A stretch of DNA of 44,415 nt from Candidatus Palauibacter poriticola. Lineage in GTDB: Bacteria > Gemmatimonadota > Gemmatimonadetes > Palauibacterales > Palauibacteraceae. This document shows, piece by piece, positions 1 through 8,513 of the stretch; position 1 is the stretch's first letter; each line of letters opens with the position of its first letter. The position numbers and the translations under genes are program-made. The stretch covers positions 1 through 44,415 of the forward strand of contig JAAXHJ010000058.1 of assembly GCA_012270965.1 (NCBI GenBank), given 5' to 3'. The notes beneath the pieces were generated by a model that was given only the letters and a program-made list of their open reading frames with translations, had not been told where the DNA came from and did no database searches.

Positions 1-1831
1 CGTGGTCGAGCGAGGCGGTCACCGCGGCGGCGTTGCCCGCGCCGCTCTCGCCGACGGTCGCCGGGGAAAGGGCGAGCGTGACCGTGGGGTCGGCCTCGTC
101 GTCGGCGAGCGAGACGCGTACCCCGCCGCCGTGGCCGCCGTAGCCGCCGCCGGAGGTGCTGTGGTTGACCAACACCATGCGGCCGTCGTTGTCGATGTCG
201 TCGTCGACTCCGGTCACCGTGACGGTCTGAGCCGCGCTCCAGTCGGCCGTCGTGAAGGTGAGCGAGGAGGGAGAGACGGTCAGCGCCGTCGAGTCCGCGC
301 TGGTCACGCTCATGGTCACCGCCCCGCTAGGCTGGGACGCGAGTTGGACGCCGTACGTATCCGTGCGGCCAGGCCCAGCCGCCTCGGTTACGCTGACCGG
401 AACGCCGGAAAACGTGATGCCCTTTCGGTCGTTGTCGGTGACGGTGAGCGTGACGTCGGCGGGATCCGTCACGCCCCCGGCGTTGGCGGCCGACCCGGAG
501 ACGGCGAAGGTCTTGTCGGGCGCGTCCGACGAGTTGTCCACGGCGGTGATCGTGACCGTCCCCGTGCTCGCGGTCTCCCCCGCCGCGATCGTCAGCGTGG
601 CGTTGCTCGACAGGTTCACATCGCCGGCCGACGCGCCCTGGTTGGGCGAGACCGACACCGTCACCGTGGTCGCATCCGCGGAAGCGCGGTCGAGCGACGC
701 CGTCACCGTGCTCTTCCCGCCGTTCTCGCCGATCGTCGCCGGGGACAGGGCGAGCGTCACGGCGGGCTCAGGGTCGTCGTCGGTAATGCTTACCGTCACG
801 GTGCTGCTGCTGCCGTCGAACCCGACACCCGAGGCGGCGTGCGTGATGGTGGTCGTGTGACCATCGTTGTCGATGTCGTCGTCTACGCCGGTCACGGTGA
901 CGGTCTGGGGCACGTCCCAGTTGTGCGGCTGGAAGGTGAAACTCGCCGGAGACACCTTGGCTGCGGCCGGGTTGGCACTGGTGTTGGTGACGGTCACCGC
1001 CTTCTCGTGCACTAGGGTTAGGAGCCTGACGGTGTAAGTGGCCGTGCGGCCCGGGCCCGCCGCCTCGGTGACGGTGATCGCATTCGGTATCGAGAGGCCG
1101 AGCGTGTCCGGCCTAGGTACGGCGTAGACGTAGACGTTGTTGTCGTCGCTGTAGATGACCGGCGCCGGCCCCGAAGCCGCCCTCAAGCTGATGGCGTAAA
1201 AGGTGCCGTTGGTGAGACCGGGTACCGTGTAGCCCCTTGTGGTGGCGTCGCTGCTCGGGATCCTGATGTACTCTCCCCACTCCCCCCCAGTGAAAAGGAT
1301 ATACTCCCAATAGTCGATTCCGTCGTCTTCTTGGCGCAGGGTCCATGTCAGGTGCACCTTCATGTCACCTGGCTCGCCTTTCAGCACTGGTTCGGCGGGG
1401 GCGATCTGGATCCGCACGGACAGCGTGTCGCTGGCACCCGTCGTATCGGTCGCCGTGTAGTGAAAGGTCCCGACGGAACGCGACCGGGTCGGGGTGCCGC
1501 CAAGCTGGCGGGTGGTTGCGTTGAAGGTCAGGCCCGGCGGCCGTGAGCCCAGGGCGTAGGTCAACTCTCCCTCCCCGCCGCTCGCCTCCGGCAGCGTAAG
1601 CGAGTTGATCGTCCTGCCGACCACATAGCTCTGTTTCGCCACCGACTTGGTTCCGAAGTCGGGACCCGCCCGCGTCTTGACACTCGCTACCGGCACGTGG
1701 TAACCGGCATCCGTCCAGCCGTCCGAGATGACCTGTGCGTTGGCCGGAGGAGCGGCAACCGCAGCCACGACGAGGATCGCGACGCTTGGTGTTCCTAGTG
1801 CGGAGGAAAAACGAGACGGTGCACCGTGCAC
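1..1831 (-). CDS. Large secreted Calx-beta/Ig-like repeat protein, 3' end beyond window
   Basis: The reading frame is open from about 1831 to the left edge (about 610 codons seen). The N-terminus looks like a signal peptide (hydrophobic VAILVVAAVAAPPANAQ). It is followed by a cadherin/He_PIG-like Ig domain (about residues 45-135), an Fn3-like segment (about 135-235), then beta-sandwich repeats alternating between a type starting VTEAAGPGRT and a type starting TVTLALSPATIGENGG, with the acidic motif VDDDIDNDG recurring. This is typical of Calx-beta-type calcium-binding adhesin or surface proteins. The start is uncertain: GTG at 1831 keeps the whole signal peptide; TTG at 1870 is an alternative. 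It lies 61 bp downstream of the TPR protein gene. Substrate or partner cannot be told; an outer-surface or secreted role is inferred from signal peptide and repeats. Confidence 0.8.
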   Translation of the reverse strand, partial: MHGAPSRFSSALGTPSVAILVVAAVAAPPANAQVISDGWTDAGYHVPVASVKTRAGPDFGTKSVAKQSYVVGRTINSLTLPEASGGEGELTYALGSRPPGLTFNATTRQLGGTPTRSRSVGTFHYTATDTTGASDTLSVRIQIAPAEPVLKGEPGDMKVHLTWTLRQEDDGIDYWEYILFTGGEWGEYIRIPSSDATTRGYTVPGLTNGTFYAISLRAASGPAPVIYSDDNNVYVYAVPRPDTLGLSIPNAITVTEAAGPGRTATYTVRLLTLVHEKAVTVTNTSANPAAAKVSPASFTFQPHNWDVPQTVTVTGVDDDIDNDGHTTTITHAASGVGFDGSSSTVTVSITDDDPEPAVTLALSPATIGENGGKSTVTASLDRASADATTVTVSVSPNQGASAGDVNLSSNATLTIAAGETASTGTVTITAVDNSSDAPDKTFAVSGSAANAGGVTDPADVTLTVTDNDRKGITFSGVPVSVTEAAGPGRTDTYGVQLASQPSGAVTMSVTSADSTALTVSPSSLTFTTADWSAAQTVTVTGVDDDIDNDGRMVLVNHSTSGGGYGGHGGGVRVSLADDEADPTVTLALSPATVGESGAGNAAAVTASLDH

Positions 1832-1892
1832 TCGCTCGGCGTCGGCGGAGGAGGAGGTCGAAGCCCTCAAGATGTGGAGATCCCGGGGGGAG

Positions 1893-2591
1893 TCAGCCGC
1901 TTCCCACGGCCCGGCGCGCCTTGAGTTCGCCGAGTCGGAGGCGGTAGACGCCGGCTTCCACCGGATCCTCCGCGGCGGCCTCCTCGGCGATGGCGGCGAA
2001 GATCGTCTCGGCTTCCTCGAGACGGCCGAGGGACGCGAGGATCCTCGCCGCGGAAGCCCGGGCTTCGCGACGCTGGAAGGCGAAACGCGCCGTCCCTCCC
2101 AAAGCCTCCCACGTGGTGAGCGCGGTCTCCGCGTCGCCGGACGCCTCCTGCGCCGCCGCGAGGAGCGTGCGCGCGGCGAGTCCGACCGGACGGTCCGGCG
2201 CCTCCGAAATCGTGCTCGCGATCCGTGCGGCATCGACCGACCGCCCCCGGTCGAGATAGGTCCGCGCAAGAAGAAGCCGGCCTTCGTTCGCCGCCGCGAT
2301 GCCATCGAAGCGCTCGACGTAGGTTTCGAGCTCGGCGATGAGGATTTCGGGGTCGGTCGCGGTCATCCGCAGCGTCGCGAGTTCGGACGCCGCCTGCTCG
2401 CGCACCGAGGCTTGAAAGTTCGTGTAGTACACGACGCCCACGACAACCATCGCGATGCCGGCGGCCCCCACCAGCACCCCCCGCATGTTCTTGTTGACCC
2501 AAGTGGCCAGGCGGAAGGTGGACCGGACGAAGGCATCCTGCCGGCCGTCCCCGCCGTCCGGTGTCTTTCCGCTGGCGAGCGCATCCGCCAT
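1893..2591 (-). CDS. TPR-like membrane-anchored protein (YfgM/TPR_21 type)
   Basis: The 232-residue product has a cytoplasmic N-tail of about 37 residues, one transmembrane segment (about 38-60, GVLVGAAGIAMVVVGVVYY), then alpha-helical TPR-like repeats rich in Ala, Leu, Arg and Glu up to the C-terminus. The layout, N-terminal anchor with a periplasmic TPR domain, matches the TPR_21/YfgM family, whose E. coli member associates with SecYEG and the chaperone PpiD. The ATG at 2591 has a strong ribosome site (GAGGAGGGGA) about 6 nt upstream. It is separated from DUF368 upstream by 90 bp and is followed by the Calx-beta gene. Family placement rests on topology and repeat character, not on a unique motif. 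Confidence 0.7.
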   Translation of the reverse strand: MADALASGKTPDGGDGRQDAFVRSTFRLATWVNKNMRGVLVGAAGIAMVVVGVVYYTNFQASVREQAASELATLRMTATDPEILIAELETYVERFDGIAAANEGRLLLARTYLDRGRSVDAARIASTISEAPDRPVGLAARTLLAAAQEASGDAETALTTWEALGGTARFAFQRREARASAARILASLGRLEEAETIFAAIAEEAAAEDPVEAGVYRLRLGELKARRAVGSG

Positions 2592-2681
2592 CCGCCGTCC
2601 CCTCCTCGTTTCCCGCTTGGTCGGTCGAACGGCGTGGAATCTACCGGGCGGGGCGGATCGCCGCCACTTGAGCGAGTTCCG

Positions 2682-3593
2682 TCACGACGCGCCGGACCCT
2701 CGTGTGTCCCCGATGCGCCGGATGGCCAGGACGGCCGCCGCGCCGAGGAACGAGAGGGCCACCGCCGGCCAGATCTCGCCGGCACCGGCGGGCCAGCGGT
2801 TCCCCAGCAACCACTCGATGCGGCCGTCGCCGTGCGTGTACAGCTCGCGGAGCCGCGCCTTCCACGGCCACAGCGCGTTGAGCGAGCCGAGGAGAAACCC
2901 CGTGAGGACGGCCAGCGTCGGTGTCCGGTGACGTGCGAGCAGGCGCCGCAGGATGCGACTGAAGGCGAGCAGGCTGGCGACGACGCCGAGGCCCACGGCC
3001 GCGAGCCGGACGAAGTCCAAACTGTCGAGGGCCGCGATCACGGGTGCGTACGCGCCGAGGATGAGCAGGATGAAGCTGCCGGAGATGCCGGGCAGGATCA
3101 TGGCGCAGGCCGCCACGGCCGCAGCCGCCGCGAGGAAGAGGGGCGCGTCGGAGCGGACGAGCGGGGGCAGCGATGTGATGACGAAGGCCAGCACGGCCCC
3201 GGCGGCGGCAAGGGTCCAGATGCCGGCCCGGCGATCGGCGATCCGCCGGCCGACGAGCGGGACCGACGCCGCCACCAAGCCGAAGAAGAAGGCCCACAGC
3301 TCCGCGGGCCGGTTCGCGAGCAGCCAGTGCAGCAGCCCGGCGAAGGCGAACACGCTCGTGCCGATGCCGGCGAGCAGGACGGCGAGGAAGCCCAAGTTGC
3401 CCGCCTGCCAGACGCCGCGCACCCCCCCTTCCCGGAACGCTCCGAGCAGGCGTCCGTCAAGACACGCGATCGTGGCCACGAGTTCGTCGTAGATGCCCGA
3501 GATGAAGGCGATCGTCCCTCCCGACACCCCGGGCACGAGATCCGCCAGCCCCATGGCGAGGCCCTTTGCGTACACGCCGGCCCAGGCCCTCAC
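2682..3593 (-). CDS. DUF368 membrane protein, probable undecaprenyl phosphate translocase
   Basis: This 303-aa polytopic membrane protein starts with the DUF368 signature GLADLVPGVSGGT near residue 15, and a second, related PGISGS motif lies about residues 170-175, the internal duplication expected of the family. About eight to nine hydrophobic segments are visible. DUF368 proteins (PopT) have been shown to recycle undecaprenyl phosphate across the inner membrane for peptidoglycan and surface polysaccharide synthesis; the assignment here is by family. The GTG start overlaps the pcm stop by four bases (GTGA, 3590-3593), so it is translationally coupled to the merR-surE-pcm group. Confidence 0.85.
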   Translation of the reverse strand: MRAWAGVYAKGLAMGLADLVPGVSGGTIAFISGIYDELVATIACLDGRLLGAFREGGVRGVWQAGNLGFLAVLLAGIGTSVFAFAGLLHWLLANRPAELWAFFFGLVAASVPLVGRRIADRRAGIWTLAAAGAVLAFVITSLPPLVRSDAPLFLAAAAAVAACAMILPGISGSFILLILGAYAPVIAALDSLDFVRLAAVGLGVVASLLAFSRILRRLLARHRTPTLAVLTGFLLGSLNALWPWKARLRELYTHGDGRIEWLLGNRWPAGAGEIWPAVALSFLGAAAVLAIRRIGDTRGSGAS

Positions 3594-4333
3594 GGGCGAC
3601 GCTCCCGGTCTCCGCCGCGCACTCGGCGTCCCCGCGTCGTCGACCTCGACGAGCCGGTCCTCACGGGTATTCGCTCCCGGTCTCCGCCGGACGGCTCACC
3701 CTCGATGAGGGGGACGAAGCGGACCCCCGTGATCGTCTCCCTCGCGAAATCGTCTCCGCGTCGCGTATAGCGGCGCAGCTCCTGACGCCGGGTGCCGACG
3801 GGCACGATGAGGTGGCCCCCCTCCTCGAGCTGGCTGAGCAGTGCCTCGGGCGGGCGGGGGGCGACGGCGCCCACGATGATCGCTTGGAAGGGAGCGTACT
3901 CGGGCCAGCCCCGGCTCCCGTCCCCGTGCACGAGGTTCGCCTCCACGCCGAGGCGGTCCAGCGCGCGCGCCGCGGCCTCGCACAGGGAGGCGATCCGCTC
4001 GATGGAGTACACCTCAGCCCCGAGCACCGCGAGGAGTGCCGTCTGAAACCCCGCCCCCGTCCCCACCTCGAGGACGCGATGACCGGGCCGGACCTCGGCG
4101 TATTCGAGGCTGAGGGCGTGGATCGTGGGGCTCGAAATCGTCTGCCCCCGGCCGATGGGGAGCGGCACGTCCTCGTATGCGCGCCCGCGCAATGCGTAGG
4201 GTATGAAGGCGTGCCGCCGAACACTCTTGAAGGCGTCCAGGACGGCCGAATCGCCCACCCCCCGCTCCCGGAGCCGTTCCACGAGGCGGCGGCGGTCGCG
4301 CCGGTAGTCCACCGCGGGATCCCGCTCCGTCAA
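3590..4333 (-). CDS. pcm: Protein-L-isoaspartate O-methyltransferase
   Basis: It methylates isoaspartyl residues in aged proteins using S-adenosylmethionine, starting their repair. Family blocks are clear: AYEDVPLPIGRGQTISSP (substrate-side loop), then the SAM-binding VLEVGTGAGFQTALLA, and the C-terminal LVPVG-like segment (HLIVPVGTRRQELRRY). The TTG at 4333 overlaps the surE stop (TTGA, 4330-4333), matching the junction style of this region; a GTG at 4312 would shorten it by seven residues and cannot be excluded. The C-terminus carries an extra Arg/Gly-rich tail of about 35 residues (GSSRSTTRGRRVRGGDRERR) beyond the usual family end. surE-pcm pairing is also seen in proteobacteria. Confidence 0.92.
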   Translation of the reverse strand: MTERDPAVDYRRDRRRLVERLRERGVGDSAVLDAFKSVRRHAFIPYALRGRAYEDVPLPIGRGQTISSPTIHALSLEYAEVRPGHRVLEVGTGAGFQTALLAVLGAEVYSIERIASLCEAAARALDRLGVEANLVHGDGSRGWPEYAPFQAIIVGAVAPRPPEALLSQLEEGGHLIVPVGTRRQELRRYTRRGDDFARETITGVRFVPLIEGEPSGGDRERIPVRTGSSRSTTRGRRVRGGDRERRP

Positions 4334-5097
4334 CCTCCCAGCCGCCACGACCTCACCTCGTTCAGCAGCTCGAAGTTCGTCAGATCGAGGTGGAGCGGCG
4401 TCACCGACACGAAGCCGGCGCGCACGGCGCGGAAATCCGAATCCTCCCGGCCGCGCCAAGCCGAACGTCCCCCGCCGATCTTGAAGTATTCCATGCCTTC
4501 CTGATCCCGAATCCGCCGCAGCGAGTCGTGGTACACCCGGCGCCCGAGCGCCGTCACCGTGATCCCCTTCACCTGGCCCGCCGGCCGGTCCGGCAAGTTG
4601 ACGTTGAAGAACGTCTCATCCGGAAAGGATTCCCGGCCGAGACAGGCCGCGATGATGCGGCCGAGCAACTCCTCGTAGCTTTCGAGGACGCGGTCATCGC
4701 TCCCCGTGAACGAGAAGGCGATCGCGGGCACGCCGAGAATCGTCGCCTCCATCGCCGCCGCCACGGTGCCGGAGTAGAGCACGTCCTCCCCCATGTTGGG
4801 CCCGTGATTGACGCCCGAGAGGACGAAACGGGGTCGTGCCTCGAGGATCTCCTTCAGGGCGAGGAGCACGCAATCGGTCGGGGTTCCGTCGACCATGTAG
4901 CGTCGCGCTCCGAGCCGCGTCAGACGGAGCGGCCGGAAGAGCGAGAGCGCATGGCTGGTGGCGCTCTGTTCCCGATCCGGCGCCACCGTCCACACGTCGC
5001 CGAACGCGTCCGCCACACGGGCGAGCAAGGCGAGCCCGGCCGACTTCACGCCGTCGTCGTTCGTGCACAGGAGGACGGGTATTTCCGCTTCGGTCAC
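4330..5097 (-). CDS. surE: 5'/3'-nucleotidase SurE
   Basis: This is a metal-dependent nucleoside monophosphate phosphatase of the SurE family, 255 aa, the usual length. The metal-binding NDDG is at residues 10-13, followed by the conserved GTPTDCV and the SGVNHGPNMGEDVLYSGTV block. GTG at 5097 is chosen because it overlaps the stop of the MerR gene (GTGA, 5094-5097) and places the start just before the first beta strand (IPVLLCTNDDG). It is coupled at its own end to pcm. Upstream in-frame extension exists but only across the neighbouring genes and has no family similarity. Confidence 0.95.
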   Translation of the reverse strand: MTEAEIPVLLCTNDDGVKSAGLALLARVADAFGDVWTVAPDREQSATSHALSLFRPLRLTRLGARRYMVDGTPTDCVLLALKEILEARPRFVLSGVNHGPNMGEDVLYSGTVAAAMEATILGVPAIAFSFTGSDDRVLESYEELLGRIIAACLGRESFPDETFFNVNLPDRPAGQVKGITVTALGRRVYHDSLRRIRDQEGMEYFKIGGGRSAWRGREDSDFRAVRAGFVSVTPLHLDLTNFELLNEVRSWRLGG

Positions 5098-5456
5098 CCC
5101 GCCCCGCCGTCCTCGAGAAGCTGGACCAGTTCGTCGGCCTCCCTCCGAAGGTCGCGGATCGTCTCCCGGTCCCAGGCCACGCGTGCCTGCGCCTGGAGTT
5201 CCCCGCCCGAGCGCAGTTGATCGAGTTTTCGCCGCGCACCCTCGATGGTGTATCGCTCGGTGTAGAGGAGGTGGCGCAGGAGCTGCACGAGCTGAATCTG
5301 CTTCGGGCGGTACACCCGGTTCCCCGCCCGGTTCTTCGTGGGGCGAAGCGCCGAGAACTGCGTTTCCCAATAGCGCAGGACGTGCGGCTTCAGATCGGCG
5401 ATCTCGCACACGTCTCCGATCGAGTAGTACTCCTTCCGGGCGATGCGGTCGGACAC
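5094..5456 (-). CDS. MerR-family transcriptional regulator
   Basis: The 120-aa protein has the MerR helix-turn-helix at its N-terminus (YYSIGDVCEIADLKPHVLRYWE, about residues 10-31), the wing (NRAGNRVYRPKQI) and a dimerisation helix at the C-terminus. There is no cysteine-rich metal-binding or drug-binding C-terminal domain, so its effector is unknown. The GTG start at 5456 follows a purine-rich GGAAGGGGGAAGG site. It is the first gene of a coupled set (merR-surE-pcm-DUF368) and sits 54 bp after gpsA; control of these genes or of itself is possible but no operator was identified. Confidence 0.85.
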   Translation of the reverse strand: MSDRIARKEYYSIGDVCEIADLKPHVLRYWETQFSALRPTKNRAGNRVYRPKQIQLVQLLRHLLYTERYTIEGARRKLDQLRSGGELQAQARVAWDRETIRDLRREADELVQLLEDGGAG

Positions 5457-5510
5457 GCCTTCCCCCTTCCCCGCTTCCCGGCGGTCTGTGATGCGGGCAG
5501 CCCGCGGCTG

Positions 5511-6521
5511 CTAGCCCCAGCGCTCGGGTTTGGGTTCCCGGGCCATCAGCCGCGCCAGCGCCTCCTGGGGCGCCACATCCTCGTACAGGATCGAATATAC
5601 ACCGCTCGTGATCGGCATCTCCACGTCCAGATCCCGGCTCAGCTCGTATGCCGCGCGCGCCGTTCGCACGCCTTCCACGACCTGGTCCATCTCCCCCACC
5701 ACCTCCGAAGGCCGGCGCCCCGCTCCAATTGCGAGTCCGACGGAGCGATTCCGGCTCAGCCGTCCGGTGCAGGTGAGGACGAGGTCTCCGAGCCCGGCGA
5801 GCCCCCCGAGCGTCGTTTCCCGCGCCCCGAAACGACGGGCGAGCCGAGCGATCTCCGCCAGTCCGCGGTTGATGAGCGCCGCGCGCGCGTTCGAACCCAA
5901 CTCCAGCCCGTCCGACATCCCGGCCGCGAGCGCGATCACGTTCTTGAGGGCGCCGCCCAGTTCCACGCCGTCCACGTCCGGCTGCGTGTACACCCGAAAG
6001 TACCCGTTCCGGAACAGGCTCTGCACGGCGAGCGCGTGGTCTTCGCTCCGGCTCGCGGCGACGACCGCAGTCGGGAGTCGGCGGAGGAGTTCCTCCGCGA
6101 AGCTCGGTCCCGAAAGGACCACCGTGCGCCGGCCCGCGGCCTCGCCCAGCGTCTCCACGATGACCTCCGACATCCTCCGGTGCGTCCCAAGCTCGATCCC
6201 CTTGGAGGCCGAGATCAGCACCTGCCCGGCAAGGTGGGACGCGGCGCGTCCAAGCACCTCGCGCACCGCGTGCGAGGGACAGACGGAGAGCACGAAGCCG
6301 GTGCCGTCCAGCGCCTCCGCGAGATCCGAGGTCACGGCGAGGGGACGGCCCAGTTCTATTCCAGGCAGGTAGCGGTCGTTCGTCCCGGTAGCGCGCATCG
6401 CGGCCGCGTGTGCGCCGTCCCGCGCCCACAGCCGCACGTCGTGGCCGTTTCGCACGAGGACATCCGCCAGCGCCGTACCCCAACTGCCCGCGCCCAGGAC
6501 GGCGACCCTCTGCCCGCTCAC
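5511..6521 (-). CDS. gpsA: Glycerol-3-phosphate dehydrogenase [NAD(P)+]
   Basis: It reduces dihydroxyacetone phosphate to sn-glycerol 3-phosphate for phospholipid synthesis. The 336-aa protein shows the N-terminal Rossmann motif VLGAGSWGTALA, the ISASKGIE segment, GPSFAEE and the C-terminal catalytic block with LKNVIALAAGMSDGL and GSNARAALI. The GTG at 6521 overlaps the plsY stop (GTGA, 6518-6521). It directly follows plsY, whose product acylates the glycerol 3-phosphate made here, so the two steps are encoded together. Confidence 0.96.
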   Translation of the reverse strand: MSGQRVAVLGAGSWGTALADVLVRNGHDVRLWARDGAHAAAMRATGTNDRYLPGIELGRPLAVTSDLAEALDGTGFVLSVCPSHAVREVLGRAASHLAGQVLISASKGIELGTHRRMSEVIVETLGEAAGRRTVVLSGPSFAEELLRRLPTAVVAASRSEDHALAVQSLFRNGYFRVYTQPDVDGVELGGALKNVIALAAGMSDGLELGSNARAALINRGLAEIARLARRFGARETTLGGLAGLGDLVLTCTGRLSRNRSVGLAIGAGRRPSEVVGEMDQVVEGVRTARAAYELSRDLDVEMPITSGVYSILYEDVAPQEALARLMAREPKPERWG

Positions 6522-7180
6522 GTCTCGTCCTCCGGGGACTTCCGCGCCGCTCTCTCCCGGCGCGGGAGCCGGCCGCGGCGCCAATCCACCTGAAACTCCT
6601 CTCGTCTCGCGATGCGAGCGAGGTTCGAGCGGTGCGTCCACCAGACCGCAATGGCAATGAGGAGCGCATAGGAGACGACCGAGCGCGGGGCCGCCGAGCC
6701 GCGCGCCATGATGGGCACGAGGGCGGCGGAGAGAAGGGACGCCATGGAGGCCGTCCGCGTGAGGATCACCGTCACGACCCACACGAAGAAGGCGACGATC
6801 ACGGCCACCGGAACCAGGGCGGCCATCGTTCCGGCCGCGGTCGCGACTCCCTTCCCTCCCCTGAATCCCGTGTACGCGGGCCACACGTGTCCGGAGATGG
6901 CCGCGAGCCCGTACGCGAGCGCCCAGGCGCCGCCGGCACGCCCGTCCCACATCGGGAAGAGCCAGACGGGCACGAACCCCTTCAGCAGATCCACGACGAG
7001 CACGCCCACGGCCGGGAAGAACCCGAGGACCCGGTAGGCGTTCGTGGATCCGAGGTTGCCGCTCCCCTCCCGGCGCAGGTCGTACCCGTAGGCCCGCCCG
7101 ACGAGATAGCTGGTGGGGAAGGCCCCGATGAGGTAGGCGGCAAGCGTGAGGAGCGGCGCGGTCAGAAGCGGTGCGGTCAT
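6518..7180 (-). CDS. plsY: Acyl-phosphate:glycerol-3-phosphate acyltransferase PlsY
   Basis: This inner-membrane enzyme transfers an acyl group from acyl phosphate to glycerol 3-phosphate, the first step of phospholipid synthesis. The 220-aa polytopic protein has the three family motifs: GSGNLGSTNAYRVLG, the glycine-rich GFRGGKGVATAAG, and the later membrane/loop block. A basic 25-residue C-terminal tail (RRGRLPRRERAARKSPEDET) is an extension. The ATG at 7180 overlaps the der stop (ATGA, 7177-7180). Neighbours der and gpsA are in the same coupled unit. Confidence 0.95.
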   Translation of the reverse strand: MTAPLLTAPLLTLAAYLIGAFPTSYLVGRAYGYDLRREGSGNLGSTNAYRVLGFFPAVGVLVVDLLKGFVPVWLFPMWDGRAGGAWALAYGLAAISGHVWPAYTGFRGGKGVATAAGTMAALVPVAVIVAFFVWVVTVILTRTASMASLLSAALVPIMARGSAAPRSVVSYALLIAIAVWWTHRSNLARIARREEFQVDWRRGRLPRRERAARKSPEDET

Positions 7181-8502
7181 TCGCGCCCCGAACGCTTCCT
7201 CAGCTTGATCCGGATGGGAGATCCCTCGAATCCCCAAGCCTCCCGGAAGCCGGCGCCGAGGTATCTCACATAGTGCTCCTTAAGGTCGTGTGGCCGGTTG
7301 GACCAGAGTACGAACCGCGGCGGGGACGCCGCCACCTGACTGCCGTACAGCAGCCGCACGTCCCCCCGCCCGCCCTGGGGAGGCTGCCGCCGCGCGACCA
7401 GCCGTTGAAGGACTTCGTTCACCTCCGGCGTGGGGACCCGCCGCGCCCGCGCTTCCCGGACCTCGAACGCGAGGTCGATCACCTTCCGCACCCGTTTCCC
7501 CGTCAGCGCCGAGCAGGTGATGATGGGCACCCAGCGAAGATAGTGCGCGCGCTCCCGGAGTTCGCGCTCGAAGCCCGCCAGCGCGGAAGGTCCGCGGTCC
7601 TCGATGAGGTCCCACTTGTTGGCCACGAACACGAGGCCCTTCCCCTCGTCCCACGCCTGGTGTCCGATCCGAAAGTCCTGGTTCGCCGCACCGGCCCGCG
7701 TGTCCACGAGGAGGAGGCAGACGTCCGCCCGGTCGATGGCCGAGGCCGCCCGCAGCCGCCCCAGGAATTCGAGGTCGTCCACGATGCGGGCCCGGCGCCG
7801 GAGGCCCGCGGTGTCGATGAGACGGACCCGGCGCTCTTCCAGGACGAGATCCGTGTCGATCGCGTCGCGGGTCGTCCCCGCCTCCTCGTGGACGATGACG
7901 CGATCCTCTCCGAGGAGACGATTCACGAAGCTGGATTTCCCCACGTTGGGGCGCCCGATGACCGCGATGCGGATGTCGGCATCGCCGTCGTCCGTCTCCG
8001 CCGACTCCGGGAGGGCTTCGACCACGCGGTCCAGAAGGTCCCCCGACCCCTTGCCGCTGAGGGCGGCGAGCGGCGTGGGGTCGCCGAGGCCGAGTTCGTA
8101 GAAGTCGAGGTGCCCGGTCGCGTCGCCGAGTTCGTCGAGCTTGTTCGCCGCGACGATCACGGGCAGGGCCGACCGGCGCAGGAGTTCCCCGACGTGGCGG
8201 TCCACGGGCTGGACGCCGTCGCGGCCATCCACGACGAAGACGACGACGTCGGCGTGGCCGATCGCCGTCTCGGCCTGCCGCCGCACCTCGACGTCGATGT
8301 GTTCATCCGGCCGGTCGACGAGGCCCCCCGTATCGACGAGCAGGAAGCGCCGCCCCGCCCATTCCGTCTCGGCGAACTGCCGGTCGCGCGTCACGCCGGG
8401 GCGCTCGGCGACGATCGCGACGCGCCGCCCCAGGATCCGGTTGAAGAGGGTCGATTTGCCCACGTTGGGGCGGCCCACGATGGCGACGGTGCGGAGAGCC
8501 AT
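7177..8502 (-). CDS. der: Ribosome-assembly GTPase Der (EngA)
   Basis: Der acts in maturation of the 50S ribosomal subunit. The 441-aa protein has two tandem GTPase domains, each with a P-loop (GRPNVGKSTL near residue 10 and GRPNVGKSSF near residue 175), DTGG/DTAG switch motifs and NKLD/NKWD specificity motifs, followed by the C-terminal KH-like domain ending in a basic tail (RIKLRKRSGRE). The ATG at 8502 begins directly before the first beta strand (ALRTVAIVG). It lies 11 bp downstream of the DUF512 gene, a neighbour it has in many other bacteria. Confidence 0.97.
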   Translation of the reverse strand: MALRTVAIVGRPNVGKSTLFNRILGRRVAIVAERPGVTRDRQFAETEWAGRRFLLVDTGGLVDRPDEHIDVEVRRQAETAIGHADVVVFVVDGRDGVQPVDRHVGELLRRSALPVIVAANKLDELGDATGHLDFYELGLGDPTPLAALSGKGSGDLLDRVVEALPESAETDDGDADIRIAVIGRPNVGKSSFVNRLLGEDRVIVHEEAGTTRDAIDTDLVLEERRVRLIDTAGLRRRARIVDDLEFLGRLRAASAIDRADVCLLLVDTRAGAANQDFRIGHQAWDEGKGLVFVANKWDLIEDRGPSALAGFERELRERAHYLRWVPIITCSALTGKRVRKVIDLAFEVREARARRVPTPEVNEVLQRLVARRQPPQGGRGDVRLLYGSQVAASPPRFVLWSNRPHDLKEHYVRYLGAGFREAWGFEGSPIRIKLRKRSGRE

Positions 8503-8513
8503 CCGTGTCGGCG

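Noticed and set aside
2-1015. Plus-strand frame across the Calx-beta gene
   Set aside because: The minus strand reads clear beta-sandwich repeats with VTVTGVDDD motifs; the plus-strand product has no recognisable domain.
1728-3770. Plus-strand open frame of 680 codons
   Set aside because: It runs antisense to the TPR membrane protein and DUF368 genes, is rich in Arg, Pro and Gly, and shows no family motif; long antisense frames are expected at this GC content.
4836-6593. Plus-strand open frame of 585 codons
   Set aside because: Antisense to surE, merR and gpsA; composition is typical of a high-GC shadow frame.
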